A stretch of DNA of 64,000 nt, taken from Flavobacteriales bacterium (GTDB taxonomy: Bacteria; Bacteroidota; Bacteroidia; Flavobacteriales; Weeksellaceae). Below the pieces are notes generated by a model. That model was not told the origin of the DNA. It saw nothing but the letters and a program-made list of their open reading frames with translations, and did not search any database. Where the stretch lies: NCBI GenBank assembly GCA_020635515.1, contig JACJZS010000002.1, positions 1 through 64,000 on the forward strand, read 5' to 3'. Shown here in pieces: positions 45,199 through 54,465 of this stretch. How positions within the stretch are numbered: the first letter of the stretch is position 1; each line of letters starts with the position of its first letter. The position numbers and the translations under genes are program-made.

Positions 45199-45491
45199 AT
45201 ACTCTTTTTATAACAGACTATGCTCTTTTTGATATAGAAGAAGCAACATTATATTACGAGTCTGTACGCAAAGGACTTTCCTTAGATTTTGAGCTATGTA
45301 TAGAAGCAGTACTAGATGAAATTATTAATTATCTAGAATCTTTTCAAAAAAAATATAAGCATATTCGTATACGTTTTATCAAGCGTTTCCCTTTTGGGAT
45401 ACATTATATTTATGAAAAAAATACAATCAAAGTAATTGGAGTTTTTCACACTTCTCGTTCTTCTAAAAGTTGGAAAAATAGACATGAATAG
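45195..45491 (+). CDS. ParE/RelE-family toxin
   Basis: A 98-residue toxin beginning with GTG in the GTGA overlap. Marks of the ParE type: DYALFDIEEATLYYESVRKGLSLDFELCIEAVLDEI, then KKYKHIRIRFIKRFPFGIHYIYEKNTIKVIGVFHTSRSSKSW. ParE toxins block gyrase; related proteins are ribosome-dependent RNases, so the target is not certain. The stop lies 22 bases before the panB promoter box. Confidence 0.9.
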   Translation: MNTLFITDYALFDIEEATLYYESVRKGLSLDFELCIEAVLDEIINYLESFQKKYKHIRIRFIKRFPFGIHYIYEKNTIKVIGVFHTSRSSKSWKNRHE

Positions 45492-45512
45492 TTTTATTTA
45501 AAATAAAAAAAT

Positions 45513-45520
45513 TACTTTTG
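45513..45520 (+). promoter_or_regulatory. TAnnTTTG promoter box for panB
   Basis: TACTTTTG, 21 bases before the panB ATG at 45542. It overlaps a possible GTG start at 45518 and so argues against that longer version. Confidence 0.6.
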
Positions 45521-45541
45521 TGTGTTAAAATACTACGTTCA

Positions 45542-46357
45542 ATGTCTGTAAATTCTAATGTAAAGCGAATTACCACCGAAAGTTTTCGGAAAATGAAAGA
45601 AATAGGTAAAAAGATTTCTATGCTTACCTCCTATGATTATACTTTAGCAAAGATGGTTGATAATGCGGGAGTTGATGCAATTCTTGTTGGAGATTCCGCT
45701 TCAAATGTAATGGCAGGACACGAAACTACTCTTCCTATTACGCTAGACCAAATGATATATCATGCTTCTTCCGTTGTTCGTGCTGTCGAACATGCATTGG
45801 TCGTTGTTGATTTACCTTTTGGTTCATATCAATCGGATTCTCAGAAAGCATTGGATTCTTCTATACGAATTATGAAAGAATCGGGAGCTCATGCCGTAAA
45901 ATTAGAAGGTGGAAAAGAAATAGAAAAATCCATAGAAAAGATATTAAAAGCTGGAATTCCTGTAATGGGACATTTGGGATTAACACCTCAGTCAATCTAT
46001 AAATTTGGAACCTATCAAGTTAGAGCAAAAGAAGAACAAGAAGCGGAAGAACTAATTGAAAATGCTAAATTTCTCTCTGACATTGGTTGTTTTGGGATTG
46101 TTCTAGAAAAAATACCATCTGAACTTGCAAGAAAAGTAACCGAGCAAGTAGATGTTCCTACCATTGGAATTGGTGCAGGTGCTCATGTAGACGGACAAAT
46201 TCTTGTATTGCATGATATGCTAGGAATGACACATGAATTTTCTCCACGCTTTTTACGAAGATATTTAAATTTACACGACGAAATTGTGGGAGCAATTAAA
46301 AATTATGTTTCTGATGTAAGGGAAAGTAAATTCCCAACCGACGAGGAAAGTTATTGA
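45542..46357 (+). CDS. panB: 3-methyl-2-oxobutanoate hydroxymethyltransferase
   Basis: A 271-residue enzyme of pantothenate (CoA) synthesis, making ketopantoate from 2-oxoisovalerate and methylene-tetrahydrofolate. The ATG at 45542 is chosen because the promoter box covers the upstream alternative. Family blocks: MLTSYDYTLAKMVDNAGVDAILVGDSASNVMAGHETTLPIT, DLPFGSYQ, AVKLEGG, MGHLGLTPQ and PTIGIGAGAHVDGQILVLHDMLG. Length is usual. It converges on ribA with a 10-base gap. Confidence 0.95.
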   Translation: MSVNSNVKRITTESFRKMKEIGKKISMLTSYDYTLAKMVDNAGVDAILVGDSASNVMAGHETTLPITLDQMIYHASSVVRAVEHALVVVDLPFGSYQSDSQKALDSSIRIMKESGAHAVKLEGGKEIEKSIEKILKAGIPVMGHLGLTPQSIYKFGTYQVRAKEEQEAEELIENAKFLSDIGCFGIVLEKIPSELARKVTEQVDVPTIGIGAGAHVDGQILVLHDMLGMTHEFSPRFLRRYLNLHDEIVGAIKNYVSDVRESKFPTDEESY

Positions 46358-46367
46358 GGAAACTCTC

Positions 46368-46958
46368 CTACTCTATATTTAGTTTATGTTTAAAAAACTC
46401 TTTTTTGGTTTTCAGATATGCTTCATTTTCTTTTGTAGCTTGTATTTCCAGCGGAATTCTACCTTTAAAGACAATTGATGATTTTTCTATTGCTTTTATT
46501 TTTTCTGGATTATTGGTAAGTAAAAAAATGGATTTAACTTTTAGATCATTCATTATTTCTATTACCTCATTAAACGAGCGACCATCTGCAGGAAGTCCCA
46601 AATCTAAATTTGCTTCTACGGTATTTCTACCTTTATCTTGTAAGTTATAGGCTTTTAATTTATTAATAATTCCTATGTTGCGTCCTTCTTGACGAAGGTA
46701 AATTAGAATTCCTCCATTTTTGGAAAAATAATCCATTGCAGAATGCAGTTGCTTTCCACATTCACATCGTTTGGAATGAAAAATATCTCCTGTTATACAT
46801 TCTGAATGAAACCGAACAGGAACTGTTTTTGTAAAATCTGTTTTCTCATGAATCATTACCAAATGAGGCATCCAATCGTCTTCTTTTTCGGAGTACGCAA
46901 TCATGGTAAACTTTCCCCAATCCGTTGGGATTTCAGCTTGAGCTTGATTTTTTAACAT
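46368..46958 (-). CDS. ribA: GTP cyclohydrolase II
   Basis: A 196-residue stand-alone GTP cyclohydrolase II, the first step of riboflavin synthesis. The zinc-binding cysteines appear in SECITGDIFHSKRCECG; further marks are IYLRQEGRNIGIINKLKAYNLQD, the catalytic arginine region LPADGRSFNEV, and LLTNNPEKIKAI. It is not fused to RibB as in many bacteria. A TATTTTTG box lies upstream. It is separate from the glycosyltransferase gene upstream on the same strand. Confidence 0.92.
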   Translation of the reverse strand: MLKNQAQAEIPTDWGKFTMIAYSEKEDDWMPHLVMIHEKTDFTKTVPVRFHSECITGDIFHSKRCECGKQLHSAMDYFSKNGGILIYLRQEGRNIGIINKLKAYNLQDKGRNTVEANLDLGLPADGRSFNEVIEIMNDLKVKSIFLLTNNPEKIKAIEKSSIVFKGRIPLEIQATKENEAYLKTKKEFFKHKLNIE

Positions 46959-46965
46959 AAGAATG

Positions 46966-46973
46966 CAAAAATA
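46966..46973 (-). promoter_or_regulatory. TAnnTTTG promoter box for ribA
   Basis: TATTTTTG on the minus strand, seven bases before the ATG; the leader would be extremely short. Confidence 0.5.
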
Positions 46974-46990
46974 CGTTATTTTTTAGAATC

Positions 46991-47965
46991 TTACCTATGA
47001 CGTTCTAATATTGTTTTTATGATTTGTTCAGTTTCATTAGGATAATTAACCTCAATGCACTTATCCGAATCAATCCAATGTTGAATTTTTTCTTCTTCTA
47101 ATGTTAGGTTTCCATCAACTCCTATCTTTTCTAAACCTTTTGCATTATAAAACTGTTCGTATTGATTTTTCATAGGAATGGTGTACAGTTTCTTTTTTAG
47201 AAATAAACTTTCGGCAGGAAGCTCAAATCCAGAATTGCATAAAACACCTGTACAGGATTCCATAGCTTCTAAAAAAGTAGTTTGATTTACAGGAAAACAT
47301 TCACAATTGGTATAATTCTCTCTATTTTTTGCTTCTTTATGAAATATTTTCCAATTAACCGAAGTTTTGTTTAGTTTTTCTATAATGGTTTTTAACGGAT
47401 ATGAAGGTAAATAAAGTGCATAATGTTCTTTTTTCGTTGGATTTAATTTACGAATACTATCTCGAATGACAGGCGTAAAAATAGCATCATTGAATCGCTC
47501 GAAATGAAAGCCGTATTTTATTTTAGCTGGAGCATAATACTTTAGAACCTGTTCTTCAAAAAATTGAAAATTATCTGGTTTTGGTGTTTCCTTAAAAAGT
47601 AACGATGCTTGATGAGAAAGAGCTACAATAGGAAGTTTATGTACTTTTGCATTCCAAGCTGTAATTGGTTCAAAATCGTTGATAATCAAATCGTACTGAG
47701 AAAAATCAAGTCTGAAAATCTGATTAATTGCTTGAAAATAATTGTTTTCTGTGGCAGTTTTATAATAAGAAACGCCTCCTTTTTTACTATAAATCAACGA
47801 AATTCCACTTAAATCATACTTGGGTTTTTCATTAAGTTGTAATTGAGAATTGTGTCCGCTTATAAGTACATCTAAATCAACATATTTTTTTAATAAAGGA
47901 ATAATGGTTTCAGCTCTAGCAATATGTCCGTTTCCTGTTTTTTGAAGAGCATAGAGAACTTTCAT
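46991..47965 (-). CDS. Glycosyltransferase of the MurG-like GT-B type
   Basis: A 324-residue protein with an N-terminal MKVLYALQKTGNGHIARAETIIPLL, the glycine-rich acceptor-side loop of GT-B enzymes that act on long glycolipid acceptors. The C-terminal half has GVLCNSGFELPAESLFLKKKLYTIPMKNQYEQFYNAKGLEKIG, the sugar-nucleotide side. It is translationally coupled (ATGA) to the upstream LpxH-like phosphoesterase, so a role in lipid A or glycolipid metabolism is plausible. The substrate is unknown. Confidence 0.8.
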   Translation of the reverse strand: MKVLYALQKTGNGHIARAETIIPLLKKYVDLDVLISGHNSQLQLNEKPKYDLSGISLIYSKKGGVSYYKTATENNYFQAINQIFRLDFSQYDLIINDFEPITAWNAKVHKLPIVALSHQASLLFKETPKPDNFQFFEEQVLKYYAPAKIKYGFHFERFNDAIFTPVIRDSIRKLNPTKKEHYALYLPSYPLKTIIEKLNKTSVNWKIFHKEAKNRENYTNCECFPVNQTTFLEAMESCTGVLCNSGFELPAESLFLKKKLYTIPMKNQYEQFYNAKGLEKIGVDGNLTLEEEKIQHWIDSDKCIEVNYPNETEQIIKTILERHR

Positions 47966-48810
47966 GATTTAGATTTTAATTCGTTTATTAAATACTCTAC
48001 TTTGATTTTGTTTTCATCATCAATATCATCGTCGTCATCTTCTATGTGATTTTTATTCTTTTTCTTTTTAATTTCTTTGTGATGGTACATCTCCCATTTT
48101 CCATCGTTGTATTCTAGTGCAGTTAGATTCTCAATCCAATCTCCAGAATTTAAATACATTGTTTTTCCTTGATGGTTTTTGACTTCTCGCATTTGTGGTT
48201 GATGAATATGTCCACAGATTACGTAATCATAATTTTGCTCTATGGCAAGTTCAGAAGCTGTTTTTTCAAAGTTATCAATAAAGCTAACCGCTTTTTTTAC
48301 CGAATTCTTAATTTTTTTAGAAAAGGAATATTTTTCTCTACCTAATTTTTCTAATATCCAGTTTACAAATACATTAGACATAATTAAAAAATCATATCCA
48401 TAACCGCCTAATTTTGCAATCCATTTGGAATGTTGAACGGAAATATCAAAAACATCTCCATGAAAAATCCATGCTTTTTTTCCGTCCTTTAATTCAATGA
48501 TTTTTTTATTACACAATTCAAAATTTCCTATAGTTAAATCTGCAAACTTCCGAAGCATTTCGTCGTGATTTCCTGTAATGTAAACTACTTGTGTTTCCGA
48601 CTTTGTAAAGTTCATTATTTGCTTTAGGATTTTTATGTGTGATTTTGGAAAATAACTTTTTCTAAATTGCCATATATCTATAATATCTCCATTTAAAACC
48701 AATGTTTTTGGATTAATTGATTTTAAATAATGTTTTAGCTGATCTGCACGAGAACCAAAAGTACCTAAATGCACATCTGAAATCACAACAAGTTCTACTT
48801 CTCTTTTCAT
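47962..48810 (-). CDS. LpxH-like metallophosphoesterase (UDP-2,3-diacylglucosamine hydrolase type)
   Basis: A 282-residue calcineurin-type phosphoesterase from the ATG at 48810; an ATG 15 bases upstream falls inside the promoter box. Metal motifs in order: SDVHLG, GDIIDIW, GNHDE and GHIHQP. The insertion after GDVFD (ISVQHSKWIAKLGGYGYDFLIMSNVFVNWI) resembles the lid of UDP-2,3-diacylglucosamine diphosphatases. A lysine-rich then aspartate-rich tail (KKKKNKN...DDDDD) ends the protein. It likely acts in lipid A synthesis, although LpxH1/LpxH2 assignments are uncertain. First gene of a two-gene operon. Confidence 0.82.
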   Translation of the reverse strand: MKREVELVVISDVHLGTFGSRADQLKHYLKSINPKTLVLNGDIIDIWQFRKSYFPKSHIKILKQIMNFTKSETQVVYITGNHDEMLRKFADLTIGNFELCNKKIIELKDGKKAWIFHGDVFDISVQHSKWIAKLGGYGYDFLIMSNVFVNWILEKLGREKYSFSKKIKNSVKKAVSFIDNFEKTASELAIEQNYDYVICGHIHQPQMREVKNHQGKTMYLNSGDWIENLTALEYNDGKWEMYHHKEIKKKKNKNHIEDDDDDIDDENKIKVEYLINELKSKS

Positions 48811-48822
48811 AATAATTGCGGA

Positions 48823-48830
48823 CAAATCTA
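48823..48830 (-). promoter_or_regulatory. TAnnTTTG promoter box for LpxH-like gene
   Basis: TAGATTTG on the minus strand, 13 bases before the chosen ATG at 48810. Confidence 0.55.
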
Positions 48831-48958
48831 TTTATTAAAAATCAGATGAGCGTTAAAATAATGTTAAAAGATTATTTTTTAGTTGTATAGATTACACCTT
48901 TTTATTAGATTCGCGTACAACATTAAATAATCACTTTTTGTAAAAATAAAATCCATAC

Positions 48959-50449
48959 ATGAGAATAAATATTTGCATACTTAGTTTTCTAATAACTTTT
49001 TCTTTGATTGCTCAATCCAGTACTAGTATTATCAAAGAAAAAGATTCAATTTTATGGCAAAAAGAAATTAGGTCTAGTGATACTTTATTTACAAAAAAAG
49101 AAAAAAAGGTACTTTCTCCTCGTGAAAAAACAGACAGTATTATACAAGCTTTAAGCAAAGATTATGTATTAAAAAATGCAAATTGGGGATTTTGTGTATA
49201 CGACCCTGAAACCAAACAGGTATTATTCTCTAAAGACGGAGAAAAAGCATACATACCTGCATCTACAAATAAATTAATTACCACAGAAACTGCACTTAGT
49301 TTGATAGGAGAAGATTTTAGATGGCAAACTCAATTGGATTATACGGGAGAAATCGATTCTACAGGAGTGCTAAAAGGTGACTTATTTTTAGTGGGAAACA
49401 ATGATCCTACAATTGGATATAATTTAAAGTACAAAAACAATGAAGTTCCTTCTGGTTATATTACTCTTGGTGGATCAACTAAATACCAGTTCCTTTCTGA
49501 ACTTTATACTAAAATAAAAGAAAAAGGAATTAAAAAAGTAGACGGAAAAATTATATACGAAGCAGTTATTTTTAAACACGACAACATAAAACTTCCAGAA
49601 GGTATTATAAAATTTGAAAAAGGAAATTACTATTCGATTCCAAGTGAAACCGAAGTAGAAAATGTATTAGATGACTACAAAGAATTGGTAAGTTTAACTG
49701 AAGGCGACAAGTCAGAATCATTCAACAATATATTAGAAGAGAAAAAAGAATTACAAAAATCATCGGTTTACCTCCCTCCTGCTCCAGGTTTTTTAGCAAA
49801 GGAATTAAGGAAATACCTAACAACCAAAGGTATTTACACAAGTAATGCTTTACCTCAAGACTATTCTATTATAAATACTTCTAAAGAAAGAAAAACAATT
49901 TACACACATAAATCTCCTCCACTAAAAGATGTGGTAAAATATGTAAATCAAAACAGTAGTAATGCATTTGCTGAAAAACTACTTACTTCTGTTGGCTTTT
50001 TTGTAGGAGGAAAACAAACAAAATACACGGGAATTCAAAATGTACTTTCCCATTTAGAAACAGAAAAATTTGATACCAACGGTTTACAATATGCAGATGG
50101 AAGTGGATTATCTAGAGAGAACTTTGTAACTCCTTTAAGTCAAGTGAAATACCTTGCAAACATTATGAAAAAACCGTATTACGATTCATTCTATGACTCA
50201 TTACCGAAAGCTGGAGTTAGTGGAACACTTAGAAATACATTTACCAACTCTCCTGCAAAAGGAAAAGTACGTGCAAAAACAGGAACTCTTTTTCAAAATC
50301 CAATTAACGTGAAAGCTCTTGCAGGATATATAGATACCGAGTCAGGAAAAAGACTTTGTTTTTCTTTACTCGTAAATAAATATACAGGAAGTGTTACTTC
50401 CGTAAAAGAGCGTATGCAAACTTTAGTAGAAAGTATTGTAAAATACTAG
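48959..50449 (+). CDS. dacB: D-alanyl-D-alanine carboxypeptidase/endopeptidase (PBP4 type)
   Basis: A 496-residue periplasmic penicillin-binding protein of family S13. A signal peptide (MRINICILSFLITFSLIAQS) precedes the active-site SxxK as PASTNKLI with Ser102 and Lys105, SxN as NQNSSNAFAEKLL, and the KTG triad as RAKTGTLFQN. The long insertion between SxxK and SxN is typical of S13. It trims and cleaves peptidoglycan cross-links. Divergent from the LpxH-like gene. Confidence 0.93.
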   Translation: MRINICILSFLITFSLIAQSSTSIIKEKDSILWQKEIRSSDTLFTKKEKKVLSPREKTDSIIQALSKDYVLKNANWGFCVYDPETKQVLFSKDGEKAYIPASTNKLITTETALSLIGEDFRWQTQLDYTGEIDSTGVLKGDLFLVGNNDPTIGYNLKYKNNEVPSGYITLGGSTKYQFLSELYTKIKEKGIKKVDGKIIYEAVIFKHDNIKLPEGIIKFEKGNYYSIPSETEVENVLDDYKELVSLTEGDKSESFNNILEEKKELQKSSVYLPPAPGFLAKELRKYLTTKGIYTSNALPQDYSIINTSKERKTIYTHKSPPLKDVVKYVNQNSSNAFAEKLLTSVGFFVGGKQTKYTGIQNVLSHLETEKFDTNGLQYADGSGLSRENFVTPLSQVKYLANIMKKPYYDSFYDSLPKAGVSGTLRNTFTNSPAKGKVRAKTGTLFQNPINVKALAGYIDTESGKRLCFSLLVNKYTGSVTSVKERMQTLVESIVKY

Positions 50450-50468
50450 TAGATATAAATTTATTTAC

Positions 50469-50476
50469 TACTTTTG
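50469..50476 (+). promoter_or_regulatory. TAnnTTTG promoter box for OmpA lipoprotein gene
   Basis: TACTTTTG, 24 bases before the ATG at 50501. It overlaps an ATG at 50474, ruling that earlier start out. Confidence 0.6.
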
Positions 50477-50500
50477 TTAGCGAACTTTAAAAGTATAACA

Positions 50501-51334
50501 ATGAATATAAAACATGTAGCATTAGTATCTGCTGTATCTTTTTTGGCAGTTTCTTGTGTAAGTAAAAAAGATTTGGTGAAATGCCAAGATGACTTAAAAA
50601 AATGTGAAGAATCAAATTTAAATAAGAATTTGACAATTGCTCAGTTAGACGAACGAGTAAAATCATTAACTGCTCAACTAGAAAATTGTAGAGAATCAAG
50701 TGCTTCTTACCAAAAAAGTCTTACTGAGTGTGTTTCTAGCTCAGGGCAAAGTTCTGTAAACATCGAAAAGTTAATCGGACAAATTGAAGCTTCTAATGAT
50801 TACATTAAAAGGTTAACTGATGCTCGTTTCAGACAAGATTCTTTAAACACAGCATTATCTAACAAACTAAAACGTTCTCTTGATAATATTAATGATGATG
50901 ATGTAGATGTAAAAGTACAAAAAGGAGTTGTATTTATTTCTCTTTCAGATAAAATGCTATACAAATCAGGTAGTTACAATATCTTACCAAGTGCAGAAAA
51001 TGTGTTAGCAAAAGTTGCAAAAGTAATTAATGACTACAAAGATTACGATGTACTTGTAGAAGGACACACGGATAACGATCCTATTAGTACTTCTTGTATA
51101 AAAGACAACTGGGATTTGTCAGCACATAGAGCAACAGCTGTGGTACGTGAATTACAAACTAAGTTTAATGTAAATCCTTCTAGAATGACTGCTGGTGGAC
51201 GAGGAGAATACGTACCAAAAGTAGATAATTTAAATGATGAAATGAAATCTACCAACAGACGTACAGAAATCATAATTCTACCTAAACTAGATGAATTTAT
51301 GAAGCTTATGGACATTAAACCAACTAAGAAATAA
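50501..51334 (+). CDS. OmpA-family outer-membrane lipoprotein
   Basis: A 277-residue lipoprotein from the ATG at 50501: signal peptide MNIKHVALVSAVSFLAVSC with lipobox cysteine 19, then a ~100-residue coiled coil rich in Gln, Glu and Ser (NKNLTIAQLDERVKSLTAQLENCRES). A C-terminal OmpA peptidoglycan-binding domain follows: VLVEGHTDNDPI, NWDLSAHRATAVVRELQ, RMTAGGRGEYVP and STNRRTEIIILP. It links the outer membrane to murein. A strong terminator separates it from the following exporter genes. Confidence 0.92.
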   Translation: MNIKHVALVSAVSFLAVSCVSKKDLVKCQDDLKKCEESNLNKNLTIAQLDERVKSLTAQLENCRESSASYQKSLTECVSSSGQSSVNIEKLIGQIEASNDYIKRLTDARFRQDSLNTALSNKLKRSLDNINDDDVDVKVQKGVVFISLSDKMLYKSGSYNILPSAENVLAKVAKVINDYKDYDVLVEGHTDNDPISTSCIKDNWDLSAHRATAVVRELQTKFNVNPSRMTAGGRGEYVPKVDNLNDEMKSTNRRTEIIILPKLDEFMKLMDIKPTKK

Positions 51335-51355
51335 AAAAAGCAAGATTTAATTCTT

Positions 51356-51392
51356 AAAGAAGTCAAGTTTTTTAATTTGACTTCTTTTTTTT
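51356..51392 (+). terminator. Terminator after the OmpA lipoprotein gene
   Basis: Stem AAAGAAGTCAA/TTGACTTCTTT with a 10-base loop and a T-run, 22 bases past the stop. Confidence 0.88.
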
Positions 51393-51452
51393 GTTTATGA
51401 ATTAATAGTTTTTATCAATTAATTTTCTTCTGATTCAGACATTAACAATTAG

Positions 51453-51460
51453 TATATTTG
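51453..51460 (+). promoter_or_regulatory. TAnnTTTG promoter box for the ABC-HlyD-TolC operon
   Basis: TATATTTG, 14 bases before the ATG of the ABC-type gene. Confidence 0.6.
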
Positions 51461-51474
51461 CCTAACCTTTAGAA

Positions 51475-53103
51475 ATGAAAAAAGTTACCGTTAAGCATAG
51501 TTTAAATAAATTATTAGCAATTTTAAAACCTCACAATAAAGACATTCTAAGTATTTATCTGGTTGCAATTTTACACGGAATTATTGCTCTTTCTCTACCA
51601 ATCGGAATTCAAATGGTAATTAATTTGATTACTACAGGTTTATACACTTCTTCTTGGTATCTTATGATAGGAATCGTTATACTAGGAATCATTGCTGGTT
51701 CTGCGTTACAGATTTATTTGATGTTTAATGTGGAGCGTTTGCAACAAAAGATATTTCTCTTTTCTGTATTTGACTTATCAACCCTAATTCCTGAATGGAA
51801 AATAGAACAACTAAGAGATAAACATACACCTGAATTTTTAAATCGTTTTTTTGATTTAATCAATATCCAAAAAGGAATATCTAAGATACTCATTGATTTT
51901 ACGAGTAACTTTTTTATGATATTTTTCGGTCTTATTCTTTTATCAATGTATCATACCTTCTTTTTAGGTCTTAGTATTTTTGCCGTATTGTTTTTAATTT
52001 TTGTACTGCTTATCACTTCCAAAAAAGGATTAAAAAGTAGCTTAGAAGAATCCAAAGTAAAATACAAAACGGCATACTGGATTGAAGAAATGGGGAATTC
52101 AGTAGAAATATTTAAACAGCACAACAACGGATACAACCTAAAAAAAACCGATGAATATGCCAATCAGTACCTTAAATATAGAAAAAATCACTTTTCTGTT
52201 TTGGTAAGTCAGTATACTTGGATGAGTATTTTTAAGGTTATTTTTACTTCTCTCCTTTTAGTTGTAGGTGGAATATTGGTAATAGAACAACAAATGAATA
52301 TCGGACAATTTGTTGCCGCGGAAATCATTATCATTTTAATATTTTCTTCTATTGAAAAACTAATTACTACACTCGAATATTTTTACGATTTACTTACTTC
52401 TGTAGAAAAATTATCAGAACTGTACGACATTGATTTAGAACATAGCGGAACAGAATTATTTCAAGCGGATAAAAGTATCAGTGTAGATTTAAACAATGTA
52501 TCCTATACCTACCAAGGACGGCAAAATAAAGCTATTGATTCCATAAATTTAAGCATAAAAACAGGAGAAAAAATTGCAATCGTTTCTGAGAACGAACAAT
52601 TTAAACTTACATTAATGAACATTTTAGCTGGATTTTATGATGACTTTAATGGCGAATTTTTAGTAAATGGAGTTCCTATTTCTCATATAGAAAAACACTT
52701 TTATCATAAAACGGTCTACGAATCTTTTAGTAATACCAATGTGTTTTTTGGAACTGTACGAGAAAATCTTGCTTGCGGAGAAGAGGTTTCTGATTTGGAA
52801 TTACGAGATTACCTAAAAAAATTCCATTTAGAAAAACTAATCAATTCCTTGCCAAAAGGCTTGGATTTTGAACTTAATTACAACGACAAAAGAATTGCAG
52901 TATCCAATCAATTAAAAATTAGTTTTATTCGTTCCATTATACCAAATCCTAAATTATATCTCTGTGAAAACTTTTGGAATAAACTTCCTGAAGAAGAATC
53001 AAGAACATTTAAAAACTTTGTTCTAAATATGGATTCTACTGTTATTTGTGCCATTAATGGTAATGAAGATTTATCTCAATTTGATCGTGTCTATAGATTC
53101 TAA
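51475..53103 (+). CDS. ABC-transporter-like protein with degenerate nucleotide-binding domain
   Basis: A 542-residue half-transporter: about six membrane helices in residues 1-310, then a nucleotide-binding-like domain. The fold is recognisable (VDLNNVSYTYQGRQNKAIDSINLSIKTGEKIAIV), but the motifs are not: Walker A reads SENEQFKLT at residues 371-379 with Lys377 but no glycines; the signature LSGGQ reads AVSNQ (475-479); Walker B has Cys497-Glu498 where Asp-Glu is expected; the H-loop histidine is Asn528. ATP hydrolysis is therefore doubtful. No peptidase C39 domain. It leads an operon with HlyD and TolC partners, so a type I-like exporter is implied. The frame is intact, which argues against a pseudogene. 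Confidence 0.85.
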   Translation: MKKVTVKHSLNKLLAILKPHNKDILSIYLVAILHGIIALSLPIGIQMVINLITTGLYTSSWYLMIGIVILGIIAGSALQIYLMFNVERLQQKIFLFSVFDLSTLIPEWKIEQLRDKHTPEFLNRFFDLINIQKGISKILIDFTSNFFMIFFGLILLSMYHTFFLGLSIFAVLFLIFVLLITSKKGLKSSLEESKVKYKTAYWIEEMGNSVEIFKQHNNGYNLKKTDEYANQYLKYRKNHFSVLVSQYTWMSIFKVIFTSLLLVVGGILVIEQQMNIGQFVAAEIIIILIFSSIEKLITTLEYFYDLLTSVEKLSELYDIDLEHSGTELFQADKSISVDLNNVSYTYQGRQNKAIDSINLSIKTGEKIAIVSENEQFKLTLMNILAGFYDDFNGEFLVNGVPISHIEKHFYHKTVYESFSNTNVFFGTVRENLACGEEVSDLELRDYLKKFHLEKLINSLPKGLDFELNYNDKRIAVSNQLKISFIRSIIPNPKLYLCENFWNKLPEEESRTFKNFVLNMDSTVICAINGNEDLSQFDRVYRF

Positions 53104-53106
53104 ATC

Positions 53107-54465
53107 ATGAAAAACTACCTACATTCTTTAAAAATAAAAGATTTACAAAATAAAAACTACAACGCCTACAGTCAATTATATGATTTTAAAAAATATAAAT
53201 TCATTAGTCGTTTTTTAGTAATTATTCTTGTTGTACTTTTTATTATACTTTTTTTACCTTGGACACAAAATATTGATTCCAAAGGAAAATTAATTGCATT
53301 GAATCCCGAGCAAAGACCTCAAAATATTCAAACGATAATTCCAGGAAAAATTCAAAAATGGTATGTAAAAGAAGGAGATTTTGTGAAAAAAGGAGATACA
53401 TTAATCTACCTTTCAGAAATTAAAGAAAAATACTTGGATCCAGAGTTAATCAATAGAACTAAAAATCAAATTAATTCTAAACTACAAACTGCAAAATCCT
53501 ATGAAAACAAAGCAAATGCATTAAACAAACAAAGTGATGCAATACTCAAATCCCAAGAATTAAAGCTAAAACAAGCTAAAAATTACATACAACAAATAAA
53601 GCTAAAAATCACTTCTGACAGTATTGACTTTCAAACGGCACAAAATAATTTTTCCATTGCAGAAAGACAATTAAACCGAATGGAAGAATTATACAACCAA
53701 GGATTAAAATCATTAAAAGATTTAGAAACAAAAAAAGTAAAGTTTCAAGAGAGTCAAGCAAAAGTGATTTCTAGTGAAAATAAATTTTATACTTCTAAAT
53801 CTCAACTAACTAATGCTTATACTGATTTGGCTACCATTCAAAACGAATACAACGAAAAGTTTCAAAAAACACAATCAGATAAGTATTCTACGTTATCTTC
53901 TTTGTACGACACCGATGCTTCTATAACCAAAATGCAAAACGAATACAAAAACCTTTTGATACGTAATGAAATGTATTATGTAATTGCTCCACAAGATGGT
54001 TACATCACTCAAATAAATTACAAAGGAATCGGAGAAGTATTAAAAGAAAACGATAAAATCCTAACCATCATGCCTGCTAATTATGATTTAGCTGTAGAAA
54101 TGTTTGTAAATCCTCTTGATTTACCTCTTGTAAAAAAAGGGAATCATGTTCAACTATTTTTTGATGGTTGGCCGTCTATTGTATTTTCTGGTTGGCCAAA
54201 TGCTTCTCAAGGAACTTTCGAGGGAAAAATAACATCTATTGACCAGCACGCAGATACCAATGGTAAATTTAGAATTATTGTAGCTCCTCCTAAAGATAAA
54301 CAAAAACAGTGGCCAGAAGCGTTACGCGTAGGTGGTGGTGCTAGAGGTTTTGTGTTGCTAGGAGATGTTTCGGTTGGTTATGAAATATGGAGGAAATTAA
54401 ATGGTTTTCCACCTAATTACTATGTAGAAGAAAATAATAAAACCACAGATGAAAAAGATAAATAA
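53107..54465 (+). CDS. HlyD-family membrane fusion protein
   Basis: A 452-residue periplasmic adaptor. One N-terminal membrane anchor (FLVIILVVLFIILFLPW, about residues 38-54) leads into a biotinyl-lipoyl half (WYVKEGDFVKKGDTLIYLSEI). A long coiled coil rich in Lys/Gln follows (residues ~120-290), then the second lipoyl half (YYVIAPQDGYITQINYKGIGEVLKEND) and a beta-barrel. It bridges the ABC-like inner-membrane protein and the TolC-like channel. It starts three bases after the ABC-like gene and overlaps tolC by 17 bases. Confidence 0.92.
   Translation: MKNYLHSLKIKDLQNKNYNAYSQLYDFKKYKFISRFLVIILVVLFIILFLPWTQNIDSKGKLIALNPEQRPQNIQTIIPGKIQKWYVKEGDFVKKGDTLIYLSEIKEKYLDPELINRTKNQINSKLQTAKSYENKANALNKQSDAILKSQELKLKQAKNYIQQIKLKITSDSIDFQTAQNNFSIAERQLNRMEELYNQGLKSLKDLETKKVKFQESQAKVISSENKFYTSKSQLTNAYTDLATIQNEYNEKFQKTQSDKYSTLSSLYDTDASITKMQNEYKNLLIRNEMYYVIAPQDGYITQINYKGIGEVLKENDKILTIMPANYDLAVEMFVNPLDLPLVKKGNHVQLFFDGWPSIVFSGWPNASQGTFEGKITSIDQHADTNGKFRIIVAPPKDKQKQWPEALRVGGGARGFVLLGDVSVGYEIWRKLNGFPPNYYVEENNKTTDEKDK

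Noticed and set aside
45518..45541. GTG start for panB upstream of the ATG
   Set aside because: The codon lies in the TACTTTTG promoter box, so it would not be on the transcript.
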